The position numbers and the translations under genes are program-made. 14,171 bases of DNA. Source: an uncultured Treponema sp. Its GTDB lineage: Bacteria; Spirochaetota; Spirochaetia; Treponematales; Treponemataceae. Below, piece by piece: positions 1 through 5,776 of this stretch. How positions within the stretch are numbered: the stretch's first letter is position 1; every line of letters starts with the position of its first letter. The stretch spans positions 1 through 14,171 of the forward strand of contig CALDWC010000113.1 in assembly GCA_937923945.1 (NCBI GenBank), given 5' to 3'. A model generated the notes under the pieces. The model was not told where the DNA came from. It made no database searches and saw only the letters and a list, made by a program, of their open reading frames with translations.

Positions 1-45
1 ATTTTAAAATATTTGCCGAGAAATTTTAAAAATTTACCAAACTTT

Positions 46-140
46 TGGAGACACTGATTAATTCAATCGATAATTGAGGGCATCTTTCAAAAACTCAGGT
101 TATATTTTTAGAAACTATTTTTCAGTACCCACATTTAAAA
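46..140 (+). repeat. dispersed repeat, copy 1 (about 95 bp)
   Basis: The left end reads ACACTGATTAATTCAATCGA and is followed by AATTGAGGGCATCTTTCAAA. The right end reads TTTCAGTACCCACATTTAAA. The same blocks recur in the same order and orientation near 4583, 9724 and 13969. Left CACTGA and right TCAGTaCC are inverted relative to one another, and an internal small palindrome (TCAAT / ATTGA) lies at about 63-77. It sits roughly 95 bp upstream of glgX. No reading frame of note is present. It could be a MITE-like or REP-like element; the family identity is inference. Confidence 0.7.
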
Positions 141-218
141 ACCGGCGTCAAGCCTTTAATTAGCGTTTCCTTTTGCGTTTTGCAAGCCCCCATACTTCTA
201 GCCAAAATTTGAAATCTT

Positions 219-227
219 TGCTACAAT
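219..227 (+). promoter_or_regulatory. extended -10 promoter of glgX, apparently leaderless
   Basis: TGCTACAAT forms a TGn-extended -10 box. The box ends 7 nt before the ATG at 235, which would put the transcription start at or next to the start codon. No good -35 is seen at the normal distance, as expected for extended -10 promoters, and there is no Shine-Dalgarno sequence. Confidence 0.5.
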
Positions 228-234
228 ACTCACA

Positions 235-2364
235 ATGCTGAATTTAGAATTTTTGCCCGGAAGCCCGAGTCAGTTCGGGGCAACCTTATATGATAGCGGA
301 GTAAATTTTGCTATTTTTTCGCGAAACGCAACGGCAGTTAAATTGGATCTTTTTGAAAATGAATCGGACGATACTGCATTTGAAAGTTATAATTTTGATG
401 TGAGAAAAAATAAAACCGGAGATGTCTGGCACGTTTTTGTAAAAGGCTTAAAAGCAAATGCGCTGTATTTGTACCGCATTGACGGGGTATTTATGCCGGG
501 TGAAGGTTTCCGCTTTAACCGGCACTATTATATTTTAGACCCGTATGCAAAAGCGGTAACCAATTCATCTATTTTTTTAGAAGACGGCTTGCAAACGCCG
601 CCGGCGACTATCGACGGAGATTTGTTTTATTCAACCCATGCACATGCAAAATATTTTCCAAAATGCATCGTCGTTGATAATGATGCATTTGACTGGCAAG
701 GCGATCGTCCATTGAATCGCCCGATGAGCGAAACGATCATTTATGAATCTCACGTGAAAGGTTTAACGGTTGCCAACCGCACCCTCCAATTTCCCGGAAC
801 CTACAAAGGCGTGATTGAAATCATTCCGTACTTGAAAGAACTGGGTATTACCGCGTTGGAGCTTTTACCGGTGCAGGAGTTCGACGAAAATGAAAACACG
901 CGCACCAATCCGCGAACCGGCGAGCGCCTCAAAAATTACTGGGGGTACAGCACGATTGCGTTTTTTGCACCGAAAGTGCGGTACGCCCATGATATATATC
1001 GGACAGCTCCGGTGCATGAGTTTAAAGAAATGGTACGCGAACTTCATAAAGCCGGCATTGAAGTGATTTTGGATATTGTGTTTAACCATACGGCAGAAGG
1101 AAACGGTTTCGGACCGACGTATTCTTTTAAAGGCTTGGATAATTCCATCTATTATATTTTGGAAAACAACAAACGATACTACAAAAATTTTTCCGGTTGC
1201 GGCAACACGGTAAACTGCTCGCATCCGGTAGTACAAAATTTTATCATTGATTGCTTGCACTATTGGGTGGTACATATGCACGTTGACGGATTCCGATTCG
1301 ATTTGGGCTCCATTCTCGGACGAGATACGAACGGCACCTTGATGGAAAATGCGCCGACGATTGCCCGCATTGATGAAGACCCGATTTTACACAGCACCAA
1401 AATTATTGCGGAAGCTTGGGACGCGGGCGGCGCATACCAAGTCGGCGGATTTCCCGGACGCTGGGCAGAATGGAACGATCATTTCAGAAACGATGTGCGC
1501 CTTTTTTGGTTGGGCGACAAGATTCATTTTCAAAAATATGCCACTCGAATGACGGGTTCTTCGGATATTTATTCCAACAGCGGAAGGAAACCGGTAAACT
1601 CAATCAACTTTATTACGAGCCACGACGGTTTTACCCTCTACGATTTACTGAGCTACAACCGCAAACACAATGCGGAAAACAGTGAAAACAACGCCGACGG
1701 TAGCAACAATAATTACAGTTACAATCACGGATTTGAAGGCAAAACGGCAAATCCTGAAATTGAGGCGATCCGTTTCAAAAAAGCAAAAAATATGCTCGTC
1801 AGTTTGATACTTTCGCTCGGAACACCGATGCTGGTAATGGGCGATGAAGTGCTGCGGACACAAAAAGGCAACAATAATGCGTACTGCCAAGATAACGAAA
1901 TTTCGTGGTTTCATTGGACTTTTTCAGACAAGCAAAAAGAACTTTTCGGTTTTGTTTCCAAGCTCATTCATTTTCGAAAACGCCATCCGGTATTTTTGCG
2001 CTCGGAATTTTTGACCGGCAAAAAAAGCAAAAACGCGGTCGCCGACATTGAATGGTACGATGCCGAAGGTACTACACCCGATTGGACGCGGCAAACAAAT
2101 TTTGTCGCTTATTTTTTAAACGGCATTGATGCAGTCACGCTCGCCGAACAGGACGAAAATGACTTTTATTTGATGATGAACGCGTCCACGCTCGACATCA
2201 CGGCAACTATTCCACCGGCACCGCACTCAAAGCACTGGCACCGCTTAATCGATACGTCTCTTACCGGTGAAGAAAGTTTTTTATCCGAAGCGGATGCGGT
2301 CCCGCTCAAAACGGACAAGTATATCGTACTGGCATATTCGGCGGTTGTGTTAATCGGAAAATAG
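235..2364 (+). CDS. glgX: glycogen debranching enzyme GlgX (isoamylase type, GH13)
   Basis: This 709-residue protein has the length and domain order of bacterial GlgX/isoamylase enzymes, which hydrolyse alpha-1,6 branches of glycogen in the cytoplasm. An N-terminal CBM48 module (about 5-110; GSPSQFGATLYDSGVNFAIF) precedes the GH13 barrel. All four GH13 signatures are intact. Region I is DIVFNHT at 280-286. Region II is DGFRFD at 351-356, with nucleophile D356. Region III is IAEAWD at 391-396, with acid/base E393. Region IV is SHDGF at 462-466, with D464. The N-terminus matches the usual GlgX beginning, so the ATG at 235 is kept although no ribosome binding site precedes it; a leaderless message is likely. 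The stop lies 32 bp from the stop of the convergent TPM gene, with no obvious terminator between. Family assignment is firm; a choice between GlgX and plant-type isoamylase specificity cannot be made from sequence alone. Confidence 0.93.
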   Translation: MLNLEFLPGSPSQFGATLYDSGVNFAIFSRNATAVKLDLFENESDDTAFESYNFDVRKNKTGDVWHVFVKGLKANALYLYRIDGVFMPGEGFRFNRHYYILDPYAKAVTNSSIFLEDGLQTPPATIDGDLFYSTHAHAKYFPKCIVVDNDAFDWQGDRPLNRPMSETIIYESHVKGLTVANRTLQFPGTYKGVIEIIPYLKELGITALELLPVQEFDENENTRTNPRTGERLKNYWGYSTIAFFAPKVRYAHDIYRTAPVHEFKEMVRELHKAGIEVILDIVFNHTAEGNGFGPTYSFKGLDNSIYYILENNKRYYKNFSGCGNTVNCSHPVVQNFIIDCLHYWVVHMHVDGFRFDLGSILGRDTNGTLMENAPTIARIDEDPILHSTKIIAEAWDAGGAYQVGGFPGRWAEWNDHFRNDVRLFWLGDKIHFQKYATRMTGSSDIYSNSGRKPVNSINFITSHDGFTLYDLLSYNRKHNAENSENNADGSNNNYSYNHGFEGKTANPEIEAIRFKKAKNMLVSLILSLGTPMLVMGDEVLRTQKGNNNAYCQDNEISWFHWTFSDKQKELFGFVSKLIHFRKRHPVFLRSEFLTGKKSKNAVADIEWYDAEGTTPDWTRQTNFVAYFLNGIDAVTLAEQDENDFYLMMNASTLDITATIPPAPHSKHWHRLIDTSLTGEESFLSEADAVPLKTDKYIVLAYSAVVLIGK

Positions 2365-2396
2365 AGGATGCAAAACGGCTGACGACTCCACTACCC

Positions 2397-3125
2397 TTAC
2401 CAACCGCCGCTCGCACCGCCTCCGCCGGAAAAACCTCCGCCACCCGAAAAGCCGCCGCCTCCGGATGAACCGCCTGAAAAAAAACCGCCCCCGGAAGAAA
2501 AACCGCCGCTTCGCCCGTAGTAGGATGAACTGGATTTTGATTTAATTATGATGAAAATGATAACCAAAATCACAAAAAACAAAGCACCCGGCCAATCGAC
2601 ACTTTCATCCACATCGGCAATTTTTTCCAATGCAGTTCCGTCTCCTTCAACCATGTTTTGAATTGTCTGTATTGCTGCTTGCAACCCCTCAAAGTAATCA
2701 TCATTTCTAAAATGCGGCGCCATAATATTGCGGATAATCAAACCGCAGTGTGCATCGGTTAAAACACCTTCCAAACCGTAACCGACTTCAATCCGCATAC
2801 GGTGATCATCTACAGCCACAACAAGTAAAACACCATTATCCTTACCGGCACTTCCCAGCCGCCATGAATCAAAAACGTCCACGGCATAGCTTTCAATATC
2901 GGTACCTTCCAAACTTTTAACAATCAAAATCGCTGCTTGAAAATTTTTTCGACGATCGATTTCCAATAAAGTATTTTTCAGCTTTTGAAAATCTTCAACC
3001 GAAAGGAGATGCGCTTTATCGTGAAGCGGCTCGCCATTTAAATCGGGAACTTCCAACGCAAATGCCGCACCTACCGCCGTGATACATAATACCGCTATAA
3101 AAAAACTATTCAAAATTTTTTTCAT
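2397..3125 (-). CDS. secreted/membrane-anchored TPM domain protein with Gly-Ser-rich tail
   Basis: This protein of about 242 residues has the architecture of YgcG-like TPM-domain proteins (TPM_phosphatase, PF04536). It begins with a signal peptide (KKILNSFFIAVLCITAVGAAFA). The TPM domain spans about 28-160 and carries the typical NGVLLVVAVDDHRMRIEVGYG and LEGVLTD segments. One membrane helix follows at about 179-196 (ALFFVILVIIFIIIK). The last 40 residues are almost only Gly, Ser and Phe and end in GGW, a common tail in this family. The ATG at 3125 is preferred, with AAGGA 9 nt upstream; a TTG one codon earlier (3128) is also possible. It follows the second TPM gene by about 20 bp and is probably co-transcribed with it and the HAD gene. 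The biochemical role is unsettled. Envelope maintenance or a phosphatase-like activity are known suggestions for the family, and nothing here decides it. Confidence 0.85.
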   Translation of the reverse strand: MKKILNSFFIAVLCITAVGAAFALEVPDLNGEPLHDKAHLLSVEDFQKLKNTLLEIDRRKNFQAAILIVKSLEGTDIESYAVDVFDSWRLGSAGKDNGVLLVVAVDDHRMRIEVGYGLEGVLTDAHCGLIIRNIMAPHFRNDDYFEGLQAAIQTIQNMVEGDGTALEKIADVDESVDWPGALFFVILVIIFIIIKSKSSSSYYGRSGGFSSGGGFFSGGSSGGGGFSGGGGFSGGGGASGGW

Positions 3126-3147
3126 CAAAGACTGTCCTTTTTTTTTC

Positions 3148-3840
3148 TTAGCGTTCCAGAACTACCAAACCGTCCGGCAATTCATTCGGATTGACCGCTT
3201 TTGCGGGAAAACTATTTGCTAAAATTTCTCCGCACTGTTCAACCGCAGTGATAAAACCTGTTCCCGCTTTTTTGTGTTTGAGCGATCGTACCAAATCACT
3301 GCATACCGTATTCCATGCACTTTGGTCGACTTTTGCGTTAATGCCTTCATCGGCAAAAACGATAACCGTCCGCTCCAGCACCGACACGAAAATTAAAATA
3401 CCCGAGCGATCTTTTGTTTTATATAAACCGCTTTCAAAAAAATGGAAATAGGCCCTGCGTTTTGTGTTTGCAAGCCGTAACGATTTCGGAATAAACACGC
3501 GTTCAATCGTCCCGACATTTAAAAGTAAGAAGCTTACAATAAATACCGCAGCCGTAAAAACTAAAAACGTTGAAGCAAACCGCGACGCGGACGGCATCCA
3601 ATCAAGCGGCGACAAAAGCGTTTGAATGGGACCTGCAAAAATCACAAACACCGCACCGAGTACAAATGTACAACACGCAGCAACCGTCAGTTCCAGCGCA
3701 GAATACGTATCGCTCTGTTTTACAATCGCCAAAGCAATTTCACCGTTGGTGCGTTTTTCAAGTTCCGTAACTTTTTCCTTGATTGCCCTTTCATCGGCAG
3801 CGGAAATTCCCAGCTTTCTGATAAATTTCTTTTTATCCAT
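3148..3840 (-). CDS. TPM domain membrane protein (second TPM paralogue)
   Basis: This 230-residue protein lacks a signal peptide. The N-terminal part (DERAIKEKVTELEKRTNGEIALAIV, about 16-40) and the C-terminal part (SGILIFVSVLERTVIVFADEG, about 145-165) match the TPM fold found in the shorter, non-YgcG members. Two long hydrophobic segments lie between them at about 50-75 and 88-110, so the domain is interrupted by a membrane hairpin. GAGGAG sits at a normal distance before the ATG at 3840. The gene lies 27 bp after the original end of the HAD gene and about 20 bp before the other TPM gene, giving an operon-like order HAD-TPM-TPM. In many bacteria such pairs accompany lemA; no lemA is present in this window. 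Function is unknown beyond an envelope association by inference. Confidence 0.8.
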   Translation of the reverse strand: MDKKKFIRKLGISAADERAIKEKVTELEKRTNGEIALAIVKQSDTYSALELTVAACCTFVLGAVFVIFAGPIQTLLSPLDWMPSASRFASTFLVFTAAVFIVSFLLLNVGTIERVFIPKSLRLANTKRRAYFHFFESGLYKTKDRSGILIFVSVLERTVIVFADEGINAKVDQSAWNTVCSDLVRSLKHKKAGTGFITAVEQCGEILANSFPAKAVNPNELPDGLVVLER

Positions 3841-3867
3841 AAAATCTCCTCAAAATGGAAAAGTCCG

Positions 3868-3924
3868 TTAAAAAAACTGCAAAAGCTCCTGCGGTTTTTC
3901 GATAATAGCGTCGGCACCGTTTGT
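3868..3924 (-). pseudogene. orphaned C-terminal tail of the HAD phosphatase gene
   Basis: These 18 codons and a TAA continue the HAD reading frame directly after its stop codon. They encode TNGADAIIEKPQELLQFF, which resembles the GADAIIDxPxELL ending common among phosphoglycolate phosphatase homologues. A single base change at the upstream TAA (for example from AAA or CAA) would restore the full 217-residue protein. Readthrough cannot be excluded, but no recoding signal is visible. Confidence 0.7.
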
Positions 3925-4521
3925 TTAAAGTTCCGCATTTCCGCGTAATCCCCACAAAACACCCACAGTAAAAAGCCCCGCGTTTTTACCGGTTTTCATA
4001 TCGGTTGACGTATCGCCGACATACAGGCACTCATCAGCCGTAACACCGAGAGCAGACATAATGTTACAAACGCTGTGCGGGTTCGGCTTAATCGGAATAT
4101 TTTCCCGCTGCCCGGAAATAATATCGAACGTGCCTTTTCCCAAAAAATGCTCCACCGTTTGGACGGCGGTACTTTGCGGTTTATTTGTGCAAACCGCCAA
4201 ACGGCAGTGCTTTGCTTTTAAGGCTTCAAGCAACTCGGGGATTCCCGCGTACACGGTACAAAGTTTAAACGCATCGTTATCGTAGGCTTGATTATATTCC
4301 CGCAAAACCGTATCTTCGAATTCTTGTGTCCAAGAATCGGTTACGCACGCCAATGAGCGTTTTATTAAATTACGCGCGCCGTCTCCCGCCAACAGTTTAA
4401 ACCGCTCCGGCTCAATGGATTGAAATCCGTATTTCGCGAGCGTTGTGTTGACAAAGTACGCAAGCGTATGCACCGTATCGGTCAATGTTCCATCCAAGTC
4501 AAAAATACCGCATTTTTTCAT
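3925..4521 (-). CDS. HAD-family phosphatase (phosphoglycolate phosphatase type), C-terminally truncated
   Basis: The 198-residue product carries all HAD hydrolase motifs: I at 8-13 (DLDGTL, nucleophile D8 and D10), II at T112 (VCTNK), III at K145 (IKPNP) and IV at 169-174 (GDTSTD). The cap between 15 and 85 is helical and resembles that of Gph/PGP enzymes, which dephosphorylate small substrates such as 2-phosphoglycolate. The exact substrate is not readable. Reading on in the same frame past the TAA at 3925-3927 gives TNGADAIIEKPQELLQFF and a second TAA at 3868. This is the normal C-terminal end of the family, so an in-frame nonsense codon has removed about 19 residues. The catalytic core remains, so the shortened protein may still fold and work. 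No Shine-Dalgarno precedes the ATG, and a promoter places transcription start at the start codon. Confidence 0.82.
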   Translation of the reverse strand: MKKCGIFDLDGTLTDTVHTLAYFVNTTLAKYGFQSIEPERFKLLAGDGARNLIKRSLACVTDSWTQEFEDTVLREYNQAYDNDAFKLCTVYAGIPELLEALKAKHCRLAVCTNKPQSTAVQTVEHFLGKGTFDIISGQRENIPIKPNPHSVCNIMSALGVTADECLYVGDTSTDMKTGKNAGLFTVGVLWGLRGNAEL

Positions 4522-4527
4522 ACGTTG

Positions 4528-4556
4528 ATTATACGCATTTTGGGAAAATGAGTAAA
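4528..4556 (-). promoter_or_regulatory. promoter of the HAD-TPM-TPM unit
   Basis: On the minus strand, TTTACT (4556-4551) and a consensus TATAAT (4533-4528) are separated by 17 bp. Only 6 nt separate the -10 from the ATG at 4521, so transcription should start at the initiation codon itself. No Shine-Dalgarno site is seen. This is the second apparent leaderless unit in the window. Confidence 0.55.
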
Positions 4557-4582
4557 GGGCGCGAGTAAAAAATTTTCACCGT

Positions 4583-4656
4583 TAAGGAGGCACTGATTAA
4601 TTCAATCGAGAATTAATCAGTGCCCACCTTTAAAATCTATTGTTTCGCAAATGTTC
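4583..4656 (+). repeat. dispersed repeat, copy 2, with perfect 15-bp stem
   Basis: GGCACTGATTAATTC (4589-4603) and its exact reverse complement (4610-4624) enclose the 6-nt loop AATCGA. The right-end block CCCACCTTTAAAATC and then TTGTTTCGCAAATGTTC (4640-4656) follow; this 17-mer recurs exactly at 14128-14144. Compared with copies 1 and 4 the interior is missing, so the two inverted ends almost touch. No U-tract follows the stem on either strand, so it is not a canonical terminator. Confidence 0.75.
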
Positions 4657-4955
4657 CTTAAAATTCAGCAAATGAGTGAACCTCAGTTCACGAACGAGCT
4701 GAATTTTCGCCGTTTCAAGAAAACGAGAAACGGCGGTATAATAAGCGATGTTTTGAAAACCATCATAATCGGTGTCGTATTGATGAAGCTTATACGAAAT
4801 ATAGCTGCGGTTTATAAAATAATATGCCGTAAGAACGCAGGCGGGTAGGCTTATTTCCAAAATAAAAAAAGAACGGCAATAAAAAACCTGCGCGACTTTT
4901 TATCCTTTTTTTTATTTTCAGTTTTATTCGTTGTTTGATTTGTTAATTCGTTCAC
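4630..4955 (-). pseudogene. small membrane-protein reading frame split by a -1 frame change
   Basis: A GTG at 4955 with GGGAGG 8 nt upstream opens 34 codons (VNELTNQTTNKTENKKKDKK, then SRRFFIAVLFLFWK) ending at 4851. A second frame continues at 4860 from a TTG and runs 76 codons to 4630. The hydrophobic stretch runs across the frame border (FFIAVL then ILEISLPACVLTAYYFI). A one-base backward shift at U UUU UUA (4869-4863), which is in the exact phase of a slippery heptamer, would join them into 108 residues. That product would be a charged Lys-rich head, one membrane helix and a polar tail. The last 25 or so codons lie in palindromic repeat DNA. The GTG overlaps the TGA of the preceding stub by 4 nt. 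It may be a frameshifted relic, a recoded gene, or two spurious frames; no family is recognised. Confidence 0.35.
4660..4735. repeat. cluster of perfect inverted repeats next to repeat copy 2
   Basis: AAAATTCAGC (4660-4669) pairs with GCTGAATTTT (4698-4707) and encloses a second palindrome, GTGAAC-CTCA-GTTCAC (4676-4691). Immediately after comes CGCCGTTTC (4708-4716) pairing with GAAACGGCG (4727-4735). With the 4589-4624 stem this makes a run of hairpins over about 150 bp. Such dense palindromy is unusual for coding DNA and argues that the overlapping end of the 4630-4955 reading frame is not under protein-level selection. Confidence 0.6.
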
Positions 4956-5014
4956 GAAAAGAACCTCCCGTCATATCCTTCTGCCCACAGATCAAAACCT
5001 TGATTGTCTAACAT
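4952..5014 (-). pseudogene. 5' stub of a SAM-dependent methyltransferase-like gene
   Basis: AAGGAG with good spacing precedes an ATG at 5014. The 20 codons begin MLDNQGFDLWAEGYD, closely resembling from memory the N-terminus of a class I methyltransferase family found in Firmicutes (LDNKGFDLWADGYD type). After about 15 codons the similarity stops, the frame reads GRFFS and then TGA, and no methyltransferase fold follows. The TGA overlaps the GTG of the next small frame (GTGA). It therefore looks like the surviving start of a deleted gene. Confidence 0.5.
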
Positions 5015-5044
5015 TTTATCTCCTTATAGTAAGTTGTTGTTTTA

Positions 5045-5087
5045 CCGGTTTTTACAAACCGGAAATTTTCCTGTTTTACTTTCCGGT
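5045..5087. repeat. overlapping inverted repeats between two gene stubs
   Basis: CCGGTTT-TTAC-AAACCGG (5045-5062) and ACCGGAAA (5058-5065) with TTTCCGGT (5080-5087) are two perfect stems sharing the central ACCGG, so only one can form at a time. They cover the end of the SRPBCC-like stub and its spacer. A terminator role is possible but there is no run of U after the stems on the minus strand. Confidence 0.45.
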
Positions 5088-5144
5088 GTCCCAAACTTTT
5101 TCTATTGGGTGCGGCAGCGTATCTTTTATATTTTCAGTTATCAT
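5076..5144 (-). pseudogene. 5' stub of an SRPBCC (AHSA1/START-like) gene
   Basis: CGGAG lies 7 nt before the ATG at 5144. The 22 codons read MITENIKDTLPHPIEKVWD and then TGK and TAA. The first 19 residues match the opening beta-strand and PIEKVWD signature of SRPBCC-fold proteins, where this segment leads into the ligand-binding barrel. Everything after it is absent. The stub keeps the -10 box, leader and ribosome binding site shared with two other genes of the block. Assignment of such a short piece is tentative. Confidence 0.45.
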
Positions 5145-5151
5145 TTTTTTA

Positions 5152-5175
5152 CTCCGATCTAATGATAGTATTCTA
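5152..5175 (-). promoter_or_regulatory. truncated copy of the shared promoter-leader (stub copy)
   Basis: Minus-strand TAGAAT (5175-5170) and ACTCAAG just upstream are identical to the promoter of the AlbA_2 gene, as is the CGGAGTAAAAAAATG end of the leader. At the -35 position the copy reads ATTATG instead of TAGACA, because similarity ends where the NUDIX stop codon begins (5198). This appears to be a promoter cut at its -35 by a junction. Confidence 0.55.
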
Positions 5176-5197
5176 CTTGAGTTTTTGATTTTCATAA

Positions 5198-5776
5198 TTA
5201 TTCAAATTCAGTCCGCAGCGTAAAATGTGTCGGAAGCTTATAAATTTCCGTTTTTAGAAAAATCGGATAAAAGTATTCGTCTTTCAATTGTTCAAATGCA
5301 AGCCATTCAAAATCGTGCCGAATGCCGCGTTCATAGAGCGTAAACTTTTCACCCCTTTCAGGCAAACCGCTGCCTGCCGAGTCCACGAGGAAGTATAGAC
5401 AAAGTTCGTGATAATTCAGCTTATCCGCATCCTCTTGAAAAAAGCTCTGGTTGAGCCAAAGCGGACGGATAATACGAGCGGTGATGCTAAGCTCTTCTCC
5501 GATTTCTCTGACGATAGCCTGCTCTGCAGTCTCAGCTATTTTAACTCTGCCGCCAGGCAAAGAATAGTGTGGAGAATGTCCATCATGATGCATGGCAAGA
5601 ATTTTCCCATCGTGAAGAATTACGGCACAGACGCGGTAATTGAATTTATTATTTCCGGCGCGGTATGAAATATCCGATGACTTCAATGTATTGATAAATC
5701 CCTCTTCAAAGTTTACCTGTCCATCAATTTTTCCATAAGTGTTATCTCCCATTATCCTCGCATCCCGTTCATTCAT
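5198..5776 (-). CDS. NUDIX hydrolase
   Basis: This 192-residue protein has a NUDIX box at about 75-98. It reads GGRVKIAETAEQAIVRE and then IGEELSI, matching G-x5-E-x7-RE-U-x-EE with the late glycine replaced by serine. Such enzymes cleave nucleoside diphosphates linked to another moiety, using Mg2+ bound by the RE..EE glutamates; the substrate cannot be read. About 45 residues precede the fold (GKIDGQVNFEEGFINTLKSS) and the C-terminus is DEYFYPIFLKTEI then a TLRTEFE end, a set I recall from a distinct Firmicutes group. The ATG at 5776 overlaps the AlbA_2 gene by 8 nt (ATGAATGA), and translational coupling is likely. An internal ATG at 5752 is the other candidate. Expression should come from the promoter before the AlbA_2 gene. 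Confidence 0.87.
   Translation of the reverse strand: MNERDARIMGDNTYGKIDGQVNFEEGFINTLKSSDISYRAGNNKFNYRVCAVILHDGKILAMHHDGHSPHYSLPGGRVKIAETAEQAIVREIGEELSITARIIRPLWLNQSFFQEDADKLNYHELCLYFLVDSAGSGLPERGEKFTLYERGIRHDFEWLAFEQLKDEYFYPIFLKTEIYKLPTHFTLRTEFE

Noticed and set aside
865..1281. 138-codon minus-strand frame inside glgX
   Set aside because: It is antisense to the conserved GH13 barrel and shows no recognisable domain.
4589..4624. Intrinsic terminator at the 15-bp stem
   Set aside because: The stem is strong but AT-rich, and no U-tract follows on either strand. It is better explained as the inverted ends of the dispersed element.
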